Part shown: piece after piece, positions 14,660 to 24,000 of the stretch
Layout: every line of letters begins with the position of its first letter
Numbering within the stretch: the first letter of the stretch is position 1
Origin: Cytophagales bacterium
GTDB lineage: Bacteria; Bacteroidota; Bacteroidia; Cytophagales; Cyclobacteriaceae
DNA: 39,627 nt
Reading direction: 5' to 3'
Assembly: GCA_016124425.1 (NCBI GenBank)
Contig: WGNT01000044.1
Location: 1-39,627 of the forward strand
Made by a program: the position numbers and the translations under genes
Notes under the pieces: generated by a model
The model's database searches: none
What the model saw: the letters and a program-made list of their open reading frames with translations, nothing else
Told to the model about the DNA's origin: nothing

Positions 14660-14709
14660 ATTTACGGAGAGATTAAATATATTCGGGATTAAATCATAAA
14701 AACGTCGGA

Positions 14710-16173
14710 ATGGAAATACTTCTTAAGCGCTTGATCCTTGTGATGTTCATCTTATCAGGATGTAGTGCGGGCAAAGAAAAAGTTGAGAAAGAGGCTGTAA
14801 AGATAAGTCACCTCCAACTGATCGGTAGTCATAACAGTTACAAGCTACCCATTGAACCAGCGCTGTATTCGCTGTTATTGGCAAATGATTCTGCATCTAT
14901 ACAAGGACTTGATTACGGCCATATTTCCCCATGGGAACAGTTGGAGCTAGGACTTAGGGTGTTGGAACTGGACGTTTTCCACGATCCGGAGGGCGGACGT
15001 TTCTCCAATCCGTTGGGAAATGCCCTTCTACGTCAACAGGGAGTAACTCCAGAGCCCTATCCGTCCCTGGAGCAATTTGACCAACCCGGCTTCAAGGTAA
15101 TGCATGTTCAAGATATTGACTTTAGGTCCCACTTTCCGCTTTTTAGGGATTACTTACGGGAACTGAGGGCTTGGTCAGACCTCAATCCAAACCATTTGCC
15201 GATTTTCATCACGCTGAACGCAAAAGATCAAAATATACCTGAGCGCGGACTCACGGAGGCATTACCCTTTGATGCCGCTGCGTTTGAGATGTTGGAAGCG
15301 GAGATAAGGCAGGTACTGCCAAGGGAAAAGTATTTTATCCCCGCCCAGTTGAAACAAGATTTCCCCACCTTGAAAGAGGCCGTGCTAGCATCAGGTTGGC
15401 CGGAATTGAAGGATATTCAAGGGCGTTTTGTTTTTGTTTTAGACGAAGGAGGGGAAAAGTTGGCTGCTTATCTTGAAAAGGACCCCAGCCTTGAACGGGC
15501 AATCTTTTTTGTTAACGTACCGGAAGAAGACCCTTTAGCGGCCATGATGATACTAAATGATCCGATAAAGGACCATCAGAAAATTCAGACACTGGTAAAA
15601 GCGGGCTATATGATTCGCACACGGGCTGATGCGGACACCCGCGAAGCGCGAACAAACGATACTCGTAAAATGGAACATGCCTTCAGCAGTGGTGCCCAGT
15701 TAATAAGTACCGACTACTATCTCCCCGACAACCGTATGAGTCCAGACTACAAGGTTATTTTCCCTAACGACGCCTATATCCGGTTGAATCCCTTATTTGA
15801 CAACGTTGAAACGGTAGAACTTACAGACCTTGAAACGCCGGATGCCGTAATCGCGCTATCTCCACAGGAATTTAAAGTCGCTATGGCGCATGATTATGGA
15901 ACGGTTTTGGACGTGAGGACCGACGAGGAGGTAAAAGGGGGATGCTTGGAGAAAGCAGTTCAAGCAGATATTCTTTCCGGCCAGTTCGAAGCACACATCA
16001 AGACGATGGATAAAGATATGCCGGTATTGGTATATTGTAAAGTGGGAGCAAGAAGCGCCAAAGCAGCAGATCGATTGATCGCAGAAGGCTTTAGGAAGGT
16101 GTATCATCTAGACGGCGGCATTGATGGATGGATTGGCTCTGGCGAAGAAACGGTGGAGTACGAGCCATTCTAG
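14710..16173 (+). CDS. PI-PLC-like lipoprotein fused to a rhodanese domain
   Basis: The 487-residue protein is a predicted SPII lipoprotein (lipobox LSGC, Cys18). Residues of about 35-345 resemble calcium-dependent phosphatidylinositol-specific phospholipase C: LIGSHNSYKL with catalytic His41, ELDVFHDPEGG with metal-binding residues, and KVMHVQDIDF with second His132. Residues of about 378-480 are a rhodanese domain with VLDVRTDEE and active-site loop YCKVGARS, catalytic Cys443, and the closing HLDGGIDGW. Fusion of these two domains in one exported protein is unusual. Each active site appears intact. The likely job is surface or periplasmic phosphodiester cleavage combined with sulfur transfer or redox sensing; this is inference. 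Confidence 0.8.
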   Translation: MEILLKRLILVMFILSGCSAGKEKVEKEAVKISHLQLIGSHNSYKLPIEPALYSLLLANDSASIQGLDYGHISPWEQLELGLRVLELDVFHDPEGGRFSNPLGNALLRQQGVTPEPYPSLEQFDQPGFKVMHVQDIDFRSHFPLFRDYLRELRAWSDLNPNHLPIFITLNAKDQNIPERGLTEALPFDAAAFEMLEAEIRQVLPREKYFIPAQLKQDFPTLKEAVLASGWPELKDIQGRFVFVLDEGGEKLAAYLEKDPSLERAIFFVNVPEEDPLAAMMILNDPIKDHQKIQTLVKAGYMIRTRADADTREARTNDTRKMEHAFSSGAQLISTDYYLPDNRMSPDYKVIFPNDAYIRLNPLFDNVETVELTDLETPDAVIALSPQEFKVAMAHDYGTVLDVRTDEEVKGGCLEKAVQADILSGQFEAHIKTMDKDMPVLVYCKVGARSAKAADRLIAEGFRKVYHLDGGIDGWIGSGEETVEYEPF

Positions 16174-16214
16174 TCCGTAAATTGGATTGATTTTTAACCT
16201 TTGATGTTGATTTT

Positions 16215-18227
16215 GTGGAAAAAGATATTCATTTGGCCATTATCAAGGAGGATCCGTGGCTGGTTCCTTACAAAGAGGAGATATTACAACGGTACGTTCG
16301 TTTTCAGCGGGCCCTTTTGGAAATCGAGCTTGCAGAGGATAGCCTGCTGAATTTTGCTACAGGGCATCATTTCTTTGGAATCAACAAAGACGAAAACCGA
16401 GGGGGGTGGATCTATCGGGAATGGGCCCCCGAAGCAAAAGCATTATTTTTAATTGGCGATTTTAACGGATGGGATAGAACCTCACATCCGCTGGAAAGAA
16501 AGGAATGGGGTGTGTGGGAAATCTTTTTACCTGCAGAGCTATATGCACAGCGTTTCGTGCATGAGAGTTTGGTGAAAGTCCATGTAGTTACCGCTGATTC
16601 CGCGTTAGATCGGATTCCTGCCTATATCAAGCGGGTAGTTCAAGACGAGGAAAGCAAGGATTTTTCGGGTCAGCTTTGGTTTCCAACCCAAGAGTTTGTC
16701 TGGTCAGATGCAAATTTCTCCCCGAAAAAAGCAGTGACAGCACCACTTGTCTATGAGTGTCATGTGGGTATGGGTCAGGAAAAGGCCGGTTTGGGAACGT
16801 ATCGGGAGTTTGCTGACAACATTGTGCCGAAGATTAAAAAAAATGGCTATACGGCTATTCAACTGATGGCCGTAATGGAACATCCCTATTACGGTTCCTT
16901 CGGGTACCATGTTTCCAATTTCTACAGCCCCTCTTCCCGCTTTGGTACACCGGAGGATTTGAAATACTTGGTTAATACCGCGCATAACTTGGGATTAGCC
17001 GTGATAATGGATATCGTTCATTCCCATGCGGTTCAGAATGTTGCGGAAGGACTCAACGAGTTTGACGGTTCTGACCATCAGTATTTTCATGCGGGGCCGA
17101 GGGGGTATCACGAGGTATGGGATTCCAAATTGTTTGATTATGGTAAGTGGGAGGTTAAGCGTTTTCTGCTTTCTAATATCCGGTATTGGATGGAAGAGTT
17201 TCATTTTGACGGATTCCGTTTTGATGGGGTGACATCCATGCTGTACGTCCATCATGGATTGGTAACTTTTGACCATTTTGATAAGTATTTCAACGATGAT
17301 GTGGATCGGGATGCTATTGTATTTATGCAGCTAGCCAATAGATTGATCCATACGATTAAGCCAGACGCGATTTCCATTGGAGAGGAAGTAAGCGGTATGC
17401 CGGGTCTATGTCGGGAACCGATGGAAGGAGGTATTGGATTTGATTTTAGAATGGCCATGGGTATCCCCGATTTTTTTATAAAAATACTCAAAGACCAAAG
17501 GGATGAAGACTGGGATATTTTCGAATGCTGGAAGGTGGTTAGTGAACGACGGTATAAGGAAAAAACCATTGCTTATGCCGAGTCCCATGATCAGGCACTC
17601 GTCGGGGATAAGTCTATCGCCTTTTGGCTGATGGACAAGGAAATGTATTTCCATATGCATGTGAATGACAGTCACTTGGTTATAGATAGGGGAATAGCCT
17701 ACCATAAATTGTTCCGACTGTTTACCATTAGCTTGGGAGGGGAAGGATACCTGAACTTTATGGGGAATGAATTCGGACATCCGGAATGGATAGATTTCCC
17801 CAGGGAGGGAAATAACTGGAGCTATCAGTATGCCCGCAGACAGTGGAGTCTTGCTGAAAACAAGGAATTAAAGTATAAATACTTGCTATTTTGGGACAAT
17901 GCCATGATACGCTTGGTGAAAAACTACCATATCCTTGAGGCTCCATTTGCCGAGCAAATCCATATGGACCCCACCAATAAGGTGATCGTTTTCCGTCGCG
18001 GAGGGTTGATTTTTATTTTCAATTTCAATACAAGCCAATCGATTTTTGATTACCGCTTTAGGGCGCCTGAAATGGGAAAATATGATTTGGTACTAAATTC
18101 AGACAGCACCAAATTTGGTGGCTTTGGACGGATTGATGAAAGCCTTTCCTATTACACCAACCAAAATCAAATGCTCAGCACTTACCTGACCAACCGTACG
18201 GTGCTTGTGCTGGAGAAAGTGGGCTGA
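16215..18227 (+). CDS. glgB: 1,4-alpha-glucan branching enzyme (GH13)
   Basis: The 670-residue cytoplasmic enzyme makes alpha-1,6 branches in glycogen-type polymers. It has a CBM48-like N-terminal domain (about residues 55-150, IYREWAPEAKALFLIGDFNG). The GH13 barrel has all four regions: DIVHSHA, DGFRFDGVT with the Asp nucleophile (about 336), IGEEVSGMPG with the Glu (about 389), and AESHDQ (about 454). A C-terminal beta domain follows. The sequence resembles eukaryotic-type branching enzymes more than E. coli GlgB, for example in EEVSGMPGLC. The start is GTG at 16215; no in-frame ATG is available. No other glycogen gene is in view. Confidence 0.9.
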   Translation: MEKDIHLAIIKEDPWLVPYKEEILQRYVRFQRALLEIELAEDSLLNFATGHHFFGINKDENRGGWIYREWAPEAKALFLIGDFNGWDRTSHPLERKEWGVWEIFLPAELYAQRFVHESLVKVHVVTADSALDRIPAYIKRVVQDEESKDFSGQLWFPTQEFVWSDANFSPKKAVTAPLVYECHVGMGQEKAGLGTYREFADNIVPKIKKNGYTAIQLMAVMEHPYYGSFGYHVSNFYSPSSRFGTPEDLKYLVNTAHNLGLAVIMDIVHSHAVQNVAEGLNEFDGSDHQYFHAGPRGYHEVWDSKLFDYGKWEVKRFLLSNIRYWMEEFHFDGFRFDGVTSMLYVHHGLVTFDHFDKYFNDDVDRDAIVFMQLANRLIHTIKPDAISIGEEVSGMPGLCREPMEGGIGFDFRMAMGIPDFFIKILKDQRDEDWDIFECWKVVSERRYKEKTIAYAESHDQALVGDKSIAFWLMDKEMYFHMHVNDSHLVIDRGIAYHKLFRLFTISLGGEGYLNFMGNEFGHPEWIDFPREGNNWSYQYARRQWSLAENKELKYKYLLFWDNAMIRLVKNYHILEAPFAEQIHMDPTNKVIVFRRGGLIFIFNFNTSQSIFDYRFRAPEMGKYDLVLNSDSTKFGGFGRIDESLSYYTNQNQMLSTYLTNRTVLVLEKVG

Positions 18228-18368
18228 GACTTATCCATAGAAAAGTATGTGCTGTAACTAAAAGAGCGTATTTCCCGTATCGGTTGGTATCGTTTTTTTC
18301 ACGTTGAGTTGCTTGCTACGTTTGGAGATCACAAGCGTATCAATCATCATCTACTCTAACCAACTTCA

Positions 18369-19421
18369 ATGAAAGCCGACTACTTCGCCTTTTTACTACT
18401 AGTTATTCTAGGTATATCGTTCACATCAATCGCCCAAGTAAGTGAAAAAGGTGCTCCTACAAATGCTTCGGATTCGAAGCTTGCTTCTGTACAAGTAGCT
18501 TGGACAGGCTATAAAAGGGTGAATATTGTTATCGACGGATCTTCCTACACTTTTAAGGCGGGACAGGTGCGGGTGCTTCAGCTAAGGCCAAACATTCCCT
18601 TGGAAGTTTTTATAGAGCGTCCGGGTCGAAGACTGGCTGTAAAAGAGTTCCTGCTAATAGATCCAAATGGGGGGGATTTGTTAATTTCTATTCAGGATGA
18701 CAATATTGTTTTTACATACAAAACATCTGCGGAAAATGAACAAATTATTCGTGAGATCGCTCCGAATATGGTTGCCATTGAGGGCGGCACTTTTTGGATG
18801 GGATTTACTTGGGAACAGGAGGATGAGTATAAATACAATGAAAAGCCTGTCCATGAGGTTGCCTTGAGTGGCTTTTATATCGGCAAGTACGAGGTCACCC
18901 AAGCGCAATGGCGTGCAGTGATGGGGAACAATCCGAGTTATTTTGGTAATTGTGACAACTGCCCCGTGGAAAGTGTATCTTGGAGTGACGTTAAAAAATT
19001 TCTTCGTAAGCTCAATGAACTGACTGGGAAGAACTACCGCCTGCCGACAGAAGCGGAATGGGAGTATGCTGCGCGGGGGGGCAATAAGAGTAAAGGCTAT
19101 AAATACAGTGGGTCAAACGCACTGGGAACTGTGGGCTGGTACTTGGACAACAGTGGAGAAAAGACTCATCCCGTAGGTCAGAAGGCACCCAATGAACTGG
19201 GGATTTATGATATGACCGGAAACGTGTTTGAGTGGTGTCAGGACTGGTATGGGGATTATCGAAGTAGAACTCAGACCAACCCCAGCGGCCCTTCTTCTGG
19301 CTCTTTTCACATTTATCGCGGCGGTAGTTCGGGCAGTACTGCCAAGGATATGAGGATTTCCGGTCGGCTCGGTCGGCTCAGTGGTGGTCCCGGCTACATG
19401 GGCTTTCGTCTTGCCTTATAA
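18369..19421 (+). CDS. Exported FGE/SUMF1-domain protein without catalytic cysteines
   Basis: The 350-residue protein has a signal peptide (1-22, SFTSIAQ). A beta-rich N-terminal domain covers about residues 35-115. A formylglycine-generating-enzyme fold (FGE-sulfatase) covers 135-350: MVAIEGGTFWMG, FYIGKYEVTQAQW, YRLPTEAEWEYAARGG, YDMTGNVFEWCQDWY and GFRLAL. The two cysteines that catalyse formylglycine formation normally lie in the RGGS segment; here it reads YRGGSSGSTAKDMRIS with none. So it is probably a binding or structural member rather than a sulfatase-activating enzyme. The N-terminal domain is repeated on its own in the next gene. Confidence 0.85.
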   Translation: MKADYFAFLLLVILGISFTSIAQVSEKGAPTNASDSKLASVQVAWTGYKRVNIVIDGSSYTFKAGQVRVLQLRPNIPLEVFIERPGRRLAVKEFLLIDPNGGDLLISIQDDNIVFTYKTSAENEQIIREIAPNMVAIEGGTFWMGFTWEQEDEYKYNEKPVHEVALSGFYIGKYEVTQAQWRAVMGNNPSYFGNCDNCPVESVSWSDVKKFLRKLNELTGKNYRLPTEAEWEYAARGGNKSKGYKYSGSNALGTVGWYLDNSGEKTHPVGQKAPNELGIYDMTGNVFEWCQDWYGDYRSRTQTNPSGPSSGSFHIYRGGSSGSTAKDMRISGRLGRLSGGPGYMGFRLAL

Positions 19422-19433
19422 TGGTATTTGAGC

Positions 19434-19501
19434 AACTTTTCCAAAGTTTATCACATGAGTTCTATTATTCCCGATAGCCAAGAATTAACTTTGGAAAAGT
19501 T
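19434..19501. repeat. Perfect 15-bp inverted repeat between paralogous genes
   Basis: AACTTTTCCAAAGTT (19434-19448) and AACTTTGGAAAAGTT (19487-19501) are exact reverse complements separated by 38 bp. It starts 13 bp after the SUMF1 gene stop. It could be a long-stem transcript end or a recombination scar of the gene duplication. Confidence 0.55.
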
Positions 19502-19569
19502 AAGGACCGTTTTTAGTCTTAACTAAGCTACATTGAATTGTAAATCATCGTCAATACTAATCAACCGCA

Positions 19570-19950
19570 GTGAAAACCATTTTTTTACTATCGTTGCTAC
19601 TATTCGTACTTGTTGTATCTTTCAAATCTACAGCTCAAATTAGTGAACCAACTTCACAGGATTCGAAGTTTGTTTCCGTACAGGTAGAATGGACGGGTTA
19701 TGATGCGGTGAATATTGTAATTGATGGGTATTCTTATCCGTTCAGGAGGGGGCAGATCCGGGTTCTCCAATTAAGAACCGAAAGTACCTTGGGACTTTAT
19801 GTTGAGCTTCAAGATAGAATTCTATATGCGAAAGAGTTTTTGCGGATAGATCCAAGTGGGGGGAATTTGGTGATAAATATCCAGGGAAAAAATGCTGTTT
19901 TCACGTATATCGGTGCTCCCAATGGAACCCTGGAACATCATTCTTTTTGA
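19570..19950 (+). CDS. Exported protein, paralogue of the upstream N-terminal domain
   Basis: The 126-residue protein has a GTG start and a signal peptide (1-22, ending KSTAQ). Its mature part is clearly homologous to residues 35-115 of the preceding SUMF1 protein: VSVQVEWTGYDAVNIVIDG against ASVQVAWTGYKRVNIVIDG, and QIRVLQLR against QVRVLQLR. It stops where the FGE-like domain would begin, so it is a free-standing version or a truncated duplicate. I do not recognise the domain family. The frame is clean, arguing that it is still expressed. Confidence 0.65.
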   Translation: MKTIFLLSLLLFVLVVSFKSTAQISEPTSQDSKFVSVQVEWTGYDAVNIVIDGYSYPFRRGQIRVLQLRTESTLGLYVELQDRILYAKEFLRIDPSGGNLVINIQGKNAVFTYIGAPNGTLEHHSF

Positions 19951-20112
19951 TTCCTATATTGGAACTTGGGGCTATTATATCGGCCGTGCCGTGCCTACAG
20001 CAGGAATTCCTGACGGCAATTTGAGTCAACCCTTCTTAGCAAATATCTTATAAAAAATGAGGGCTAGAAACGCTATGTTTTTTTCTAAGTTCATATCAAA
20101 AAATGTCTACTA

Positions 20113-21088
20113 TTATTTTAACCTGCCCTTTTCTTTCAGGATATTAACTACCTCTTCTTCCCGCATTTTAACGATTTTGGCTATTCTAGGCGTTTCAAAT
20201 CCTTCATCAAAAAGGCTAAGGACAATTTCCGCTTTACCTTCCACTTTTCCTTCAAGTTTTCCTTTTTGGATTCCAATCAATTCTCCTTCTATTTTCCATT
20301 TCTCCATTAGTCTATCATAAGTTGTCATAATATTTTTCTTTATTGGTTCGGGGATTGATTTAATTGTTTCTCCCAATTGGGCTTCTGAAATGTCGGAAAC
20401 ATTTAAAGCATCCCGAAAAAACCGGGACAAGTTATACAACAATCATTTCCAAAAAGTTCCTGTTGGAACCGTCCACTGGGAACAGCCGGAAAATGCGTTG
20501 AAAGTCGTCCTGAAGTTTAGCCGGATTGATGCGCCATTGCTGGGTGAGTATAGCGGCGGTCATCATACTGTTGCGCATGTCCTGTAGCTGTTCCCGTGTG
20601 ATTGTCTTCAGGTCAATGAAAATATGATCGAATATAGGGAGATATTTTTTCACCTCTTTAGGGTGGTATTTAAACAGGTCTGACAAATTTCCGACTTTCC
20701 AGCTTTTTTTGCCTTAGTAATAAATTATTGGTATGATGGGTTTTGGTTCTTTACTTTCAGAGAGACTTTTGGTCCAATGAGCAAACATATAATGGCCTAA
20801 CTGAAACAGAACGTTTCGGTCAGGAGACGATTTGTGTTCAAAAAGAAGAACAACATCGGTTTTAATTGAGGTGTCGGATTTGAGAGATACTTCAAACACG
20901 AGATCGGAAAAGTGCTCCTTCAAGGTTTCGTTGATGTAAGATTCCTTGAGAACCGTAAGGGAATTAAAATCAAAATGCCGCACTAAATTTTCCGGCAGGA
21001 AACATTCAAAAAAAGCTATGGCTCTTCCCTCATCGGAGAACGATTCCCTAACAAAGATGTCGTGGATATTGCGGGGACGTTTCGTCAT
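20113..21088 (-). pseudogene. Rpn-family nuclease/transposase, inactivated
   Basis: Read together, three frames give a roughly 325-residue protein of the Rpn (YhgA-like, PD-(D/E)XK) recombination-promoting nuclease family. The N-terminus has IHDIFVRESFSDEGRAIAFF. The nuclease core is DVVLLFEHKS, then GHYMFAHW and PIIPIIYY. Just after IIYY there is an in-frame TAA (20716-20714), after which the same frame goes on with GKKSWKVGNLSDLF. A second break is a frameshift near 20430-20442, and the C-terminal tail IGIQKGKLEGKVEGKAEI is typical of the family. It starts 8 bp after the end of the PmoA/heme gene. Confidence 0.85.
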
Positions 21089-21096
21089 CTTCCAAT

Positions 21097-24000
21097 TTAT
21101 TGTACAGCTTTGGGGCTTTGCAGATATCCCACCAAATCCACCACTTCCTTATCCGAAAGCTGCTCGAATAACCCAGGAGGCATCATCGACACCGGAGTTA
21201 CTTCTCTGGACTGAATAGTCGATTTGTTAATAATAATGGGGTCTTGACCGACTACCCTAAGGGTAACCTGCCGTTGATTTTCCCCGACCACATTCCCCGT
21301 ATACGTTCGGCCGTCACGGGTGGTGATGACGACCATCTTGTAAGCATCCTGAATCTCCGCACTTGGCTCAAGTACATTTAGCAGAATATAGTCCACATCC
21401 GTCCGATTGGATCCTGTCAGATCCGGTCCCAAGTCAGCACCTTCCCCAAACATCTTATGACAACTCCCGCAAGTTTGTTGAAATAGGCTTTTGCCTTGTC
21501 GGATATTAGCTGAACTCAATGCATCTTTCGTTAAGATCGATTGGTATTTGTCATAGGCGGCTTTGTCATGGGCGACCTGCTCAATGGGCCCCCATATTTC
21601 TATAAATCCACTACCCACTACCCGTAGTAATTGTCGGGCAATGTTGGCGGGAATCTCCCTTTTGGGAATTCGGCCAGATTTTATCTCTTGGGCAAGAAGG
21701 TTTCCGTAGCGTGAGCGGGAGGAAAGGGTTTGCAATGCCGCATTTTTTTCCTCCATAGAGGAATTTGAAAACTCGTTTATCAGAAGCCTACCCAAGGATT
21801 CCTGATCGAAGGCTGCGACAGCCAAAATGGCTTCTGACCGCATTTCTTTTTCCTTTATCAATTCGGGTAACCGTGCAACCAACTCAGGGCGTTGCTGTGC
21901 GGTGAGCGTGCGGAGTGCACTTATCCGCTGAGCTGTCGGTGCCTGTTTGTTTGACAAGGTAGCAAAGGAGCGCTTGGTCGCTTCCACATCCCCAAACAGT
22001 TCAGAAATGGATTGACTCAACTGCTTGGTTATTTTATCGCTATCAAGTTTTTTCGCCAACGCCGGCCAGGAAGCCGGTATTTCCAAATCCGTCCTACCTT
22101 CCATGCCAGCCAGCATTCCTTCCAGAAGATGCACCTGATTGGTAGGGTTTCTTGCAAGCACTGAAACCAGCTTTTCTGTTTGATCCCCATCCACGGCCCT
22201 TCTTGCCATAAATCGACTTACCATCGGCAATTGGGATTGACTGGCAAGTGAGATAAATTTTTCGGGATTTTTTTCAATCAGGTGTTCCACACCGTACCAA
22301 ATCATCTTTGGGAGGTTATGGTCGGATTCATCTTCTTTGTGCTTTAAAAGTGCCTCAACAATCGACCATTGTTCTTCTACCCCAATACGTTGTAAGCTAT
22401 TGGCCAAGTTTAGCCGTACCACCGGGGAAGGATCGGATTTGGCCATGGCGGTAAATTTGGCTAGCGCTTCCCTAGGCGCATTGTAATCCTCGCAAAGCAG
22501 CTGGATCGCCCAAGCCCTGACATGCGGATCCTTGTCACTTAGGTGTTGTACAAGCTCTTTTTCAGTAAATCCACCTGTCAGGTGTGCCCCCCACATTGCT
22601 CTTAGCTTATGATCGGGATTCTTGTTTTCAGCAAACATCTTCTTCAAAAGGCCCTGGGTTTCTTTTTCAAGGGATCCTTTTGCCCCCCGCTTTTGAAGTA
22701 TTCCCCTTGCCCTTCTGCTGTGCCAGTCGCTGCTACTGGTTTGAAGGGCCACCAATTCCCGATCCGACAGCTTATTAAGGTCATCGTACCTTCCTTCCCA
22801 GTTCTTGGCGAGGGATTTCTCAGGCATAATTCGGAACACCCGACCCGTTTCGCCCAGCAATACTTCCTGACCGCAGATATCCGCATCGTGCCAGTCGAGC
22901 ACATACATTCCTCCGTCCGGCCCTATCTCCATACTAAAGCCAACCCATTGGGCATTGTTGGCCATAAGGAATTCATCTCCGTCTTTACCGATAAACCCGG
23001 AACCATCAGGAACCAAAATGTCGGATAAAACCGCATGCTCGTGAATATTGGCCATAAAGATCCGTCCATGTTCCTCAGCCGGAAAGGCATCCGACTGGTA
23101 GATCCGTGCACCACCATGTGCAGACCGGTGCCGATGATCAGCAATTGTTTTTATATCCTCATACACGTAGGGATTGAAATGCTGCCCTCCCTGTCGGTGA
23201 TAAATGCCTCCAGGGATCACATGCCATAAGTGGGGGATGACACAGGCGGTAATAAATAAATTCCCTTTGGCATCATAATCGATACCCCAAGGGTTGCTAA
23301 ATCCATGGGCTACTACCTCAAACCTATCCTTCGTCGGATGATAGCGCCAAACTCCTCCATTGATATCCACGCCATCTGCTTCCAACAAATCCTCCGGAAA
23401 TGGGTCCTTGTGATAGAATAACTTGGCATCTCCACTGGGTTTGCGGATTTTAGAGGGGGTGGCAAATCCCTGTAGGCCATACAGCCAACCATCCGGCCCC
23501 CAGTGTAGGCTGTTCAGCGTTTCATGCCTGTCCCTGATCCCCCAGCCGGTTAGTAGAATTTCAACATCATCCATGTCAGCTTTGTCATCTCCGTCTTTAT
23601 CGGGAACAAATAAAAGGTGCGGCGGAGCCCCCAAGTATAATCCGTCAAATCCGACAGCGATAGCCGCGGGAAAAGCTATTCCCTCCAGAAAAACTTTTTT
23701 CGTATCCGCAACTCCATCGCCATTGGTATCCTCCAAAATCAGAATACGGCTATCTCCGGCGTTTGAAAATCCGTGACCGCGTGATTCATAGTCTCTGTTT
23801 TCAGCAATCCAAAGCCTCCCTTTGTCGTCCCAGCAAAAGGCCATTGGTTGCGTAATCATGGGTTCGGAAGCAAAGACATTCACCTTGAACCCACTTTTGA
23901 TTGTCATTTCTTCAACTGCTTCTTCGGGTGTCAGGAATTTGGCGCTTCGGCCCTCAGCTTGGGCGATTCCCCAAAGCTCCGTTGTATTGTACATGCCTGC

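Noticed and set aside
18369-19421. Sulfatase-maturing formylglycine-generating enzyme for the nearby sulfatase
   Set aside because: The two catalytic cysteines of the family are absent from the RGGS segment.
22644-22904. ORFs on either strand inside the PmoA/heme gene
   Set aside because: They are shadows of the long, domain-supported frame.
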